Source: Streptomyces sp. NBC_00510
Lineage (GTDB): Bacteria > Actinomycetota > Actinomycetes > Streptomycetales > Streptomycetaceae
Length of the DNA stretch: 64,000 bases
Assembly (NCBI GenBank): GCA_036013505.1
Contig: CP107851.1
Span: forward strand, 7,240,001 to 7,304,000
Reading direction: 5' to 3'
The notes below the pieces were generated by a model. That model had not been told where the DNA came from, did not search any database, and saw nothing but the letters and a program-made list of their open reading frames with translations. Of this stretch, positions 63,352 through 64,000 are shown piece by piece; the stretch's first letter is position 1; the number at the start of each line of letters is the position of its first letter. Made by a program: the position numbers and the translations under genes.

Positions 63352-64000
63352 ATGCCGGGATTCACGCACCTGCACACCGTCTCCGGCTTCTCGCTGCGGT
63401 ACGGGGCCTCGCACCCCGAGCGGCTCGCCGAGCGCGCCGCCGAACGGGGGATGGACGCGCTGGCGCTGACCGACCGGGACACGGTGGCCGGCGTGGTGCG
63501 CTTCGCCAAGGCGTGCGCGCGGGCCGGGGTGCGGCCGCTGTTCGGCGCCTCCCTGGCGGTGCCGGCGGCGTACGCGGGGGAGGGCGCCGCCCTTCAGGCC
63601 GGTCCGCCGGCCGCCCGCCGGCGCACCCCGGTGCGCGGCGGGGCCTTCGTGCCGGAGGCGACCGACCGGGCGGTCTTCCTCGCCCGGGACCGCCGCGGCT
63701 GGGGCGCGCTGTGCCGGCTGGTCAGCGCCGCCCACACCGACGGCGGCATCGGCTGGGAGGACCTGGGGCGGGAAGGGCTGTACGTGCTGCTCGGCGCGGA
63801 CTCCGAGGTCGGCCGCGCCCTGACGGCCGGACGCCCCGACCGGGCCGCCAGGCTGCTGCGCCCCTGGCGCGAGGTGTACGGGGACGCGCTGCGCCTGGAG
63901 GCCGTGCACCACGGCCGCACCGGCACCGGGTCCGGCTCGCTGCGGCTCGCCGCCCGCACCGTCGGCTTCGCCGTCGAGCAGGGCGTCGTCCCGGTGCTGA
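63352..64000 (+). CDS. dnaE2: Error-prone DNA polymerase DnaE2/ImuC, N-terminal part
   Basis: The first 216 residues; the frame is open to the window end. The PHP domain starts at once (MPGFTHLHTVSGFSLRYGAS, then LALTDRDTVAGVVRFAKACA), the N-terminal hallmark of C-family polymerases. An insertion (AALQAGPPAARRRTPVRGGA) and FLARDRRGWGALCRLVSAAH follow. The immediate PHP start, the absence of the usual DnaE1 N-terminus and the LexA box point to the SOS-induced DnaE2 rather than the replicative DnaE1. GGAGG lies 5 nt before the ATG. Confidence 0.88.
   Translation, partial: MPGFTHLHTVSGFSLRYGASHPERLAERAAERGMDALALTDRDTVAGVVRFAKACARAGVRPLFGASLAVPAAYAGEGAALQAGPPAARRRTPVRGGAFVPEATDRAVFLARDRRGWGALCRLVSAAHTDGGIGWEDLGREGLYVLLGADSEVGRALTAGRPDRAARLLRPWREVYGDALRLEAVHHGRTGTGSGSLRLAARTVGFAVEQGVVPVL

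Overview
The window reads as a block of Streptomyces (or very close actinomycete) chromosome. The base composition is very high in G+C, GTG and TTG starts are common, many stop/start pairs overlap as GTGA or ATGA, and several gene families are typical of the genus: Rpf-like muralytic proteins, alpha-lytic-type (streptogrisin) proteases, a SepF-like protein, an I78 inhibitor and a WYL regulator. The assignment is inference from gene content; no search was run.

Layout. 1-2016: 3' half of a 23S rRNA gene, 5S rRNA and a strong terminator. 2090-11866: a TPR protein with a huge Arg/Asp repeat region, a DUF1015 protein, a HAD phosphatase, an SCP2-like protein, then a co-directional group (Lys/Ala-tailed coiled-coil protein, small protein, tlyA-type methyltransferase, NAD kinase, recN). 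12420-21961: glycosyltransferase, GH15 hydrolase, CTP synthase, NUDIX hydrolase, STAND/TPR ATPase, alanine dehydrogenase. 22284-27047: chromosome-organisation operon (ParA-like ATPase, basic partner, scpA, scpB, pseudouridine synthase). 27166-29621: two paralogous RlaP-type nucleotidyltransferases flanking an ADP-ribosylglycohydrolase. 29640-31824: Rieske lipoprotein, five-helix membrane protein, secreted protein, DUF952 protein.

31943-36649: an aromatic-amino-acid and housekeeping run (aroH, tyrA, cmk, plsC-type acyltransferase, der), broken by a perfect 191-bp direct repeat of the tyrA 3' end. 36735-45225: two small or unknown genes, two Rpf-like secreted proteins behind a structured leader, a glycosyltransferase, an orphan cytochrome oxidase subunit I, a primase-polymerase domain protein, DUF779 and I78 proteins. 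45346-51872: PAP2 phosphatase, DHA2 exporter, acyl-CoA dehydrogenase, SepF-like protein, DUF5685 protein with a Cys-rich tail. 52198-64000: three secreted serine proteases interspersed with a winged-helix protein, a WYL regulator, a band-7 protein, a GNAT acetyltransferase, a TIGR04222-like membrane protein, an amidase, an SNase-like protein and the start of an error-prone DNA polymerase (dnaE2/imuC) behind a LexA box.

Functional themes. DNA maintenance: recN, ParA-like/ScpAB, the primase-polymerase protein, dnaE2 with its SOS box. Nucleotide and cofactor supply: pyrG, cmk, nadK. Cell wall, division and secretion: Rpf pair, SepF-like protein, streptogrisins. Long perfect hairpins punctuate nearly every convergent junction, so transcription units can be drawn with fair confidence. 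No tRNA gene, CRISPR array, insertion sequence or prophage was recognised.
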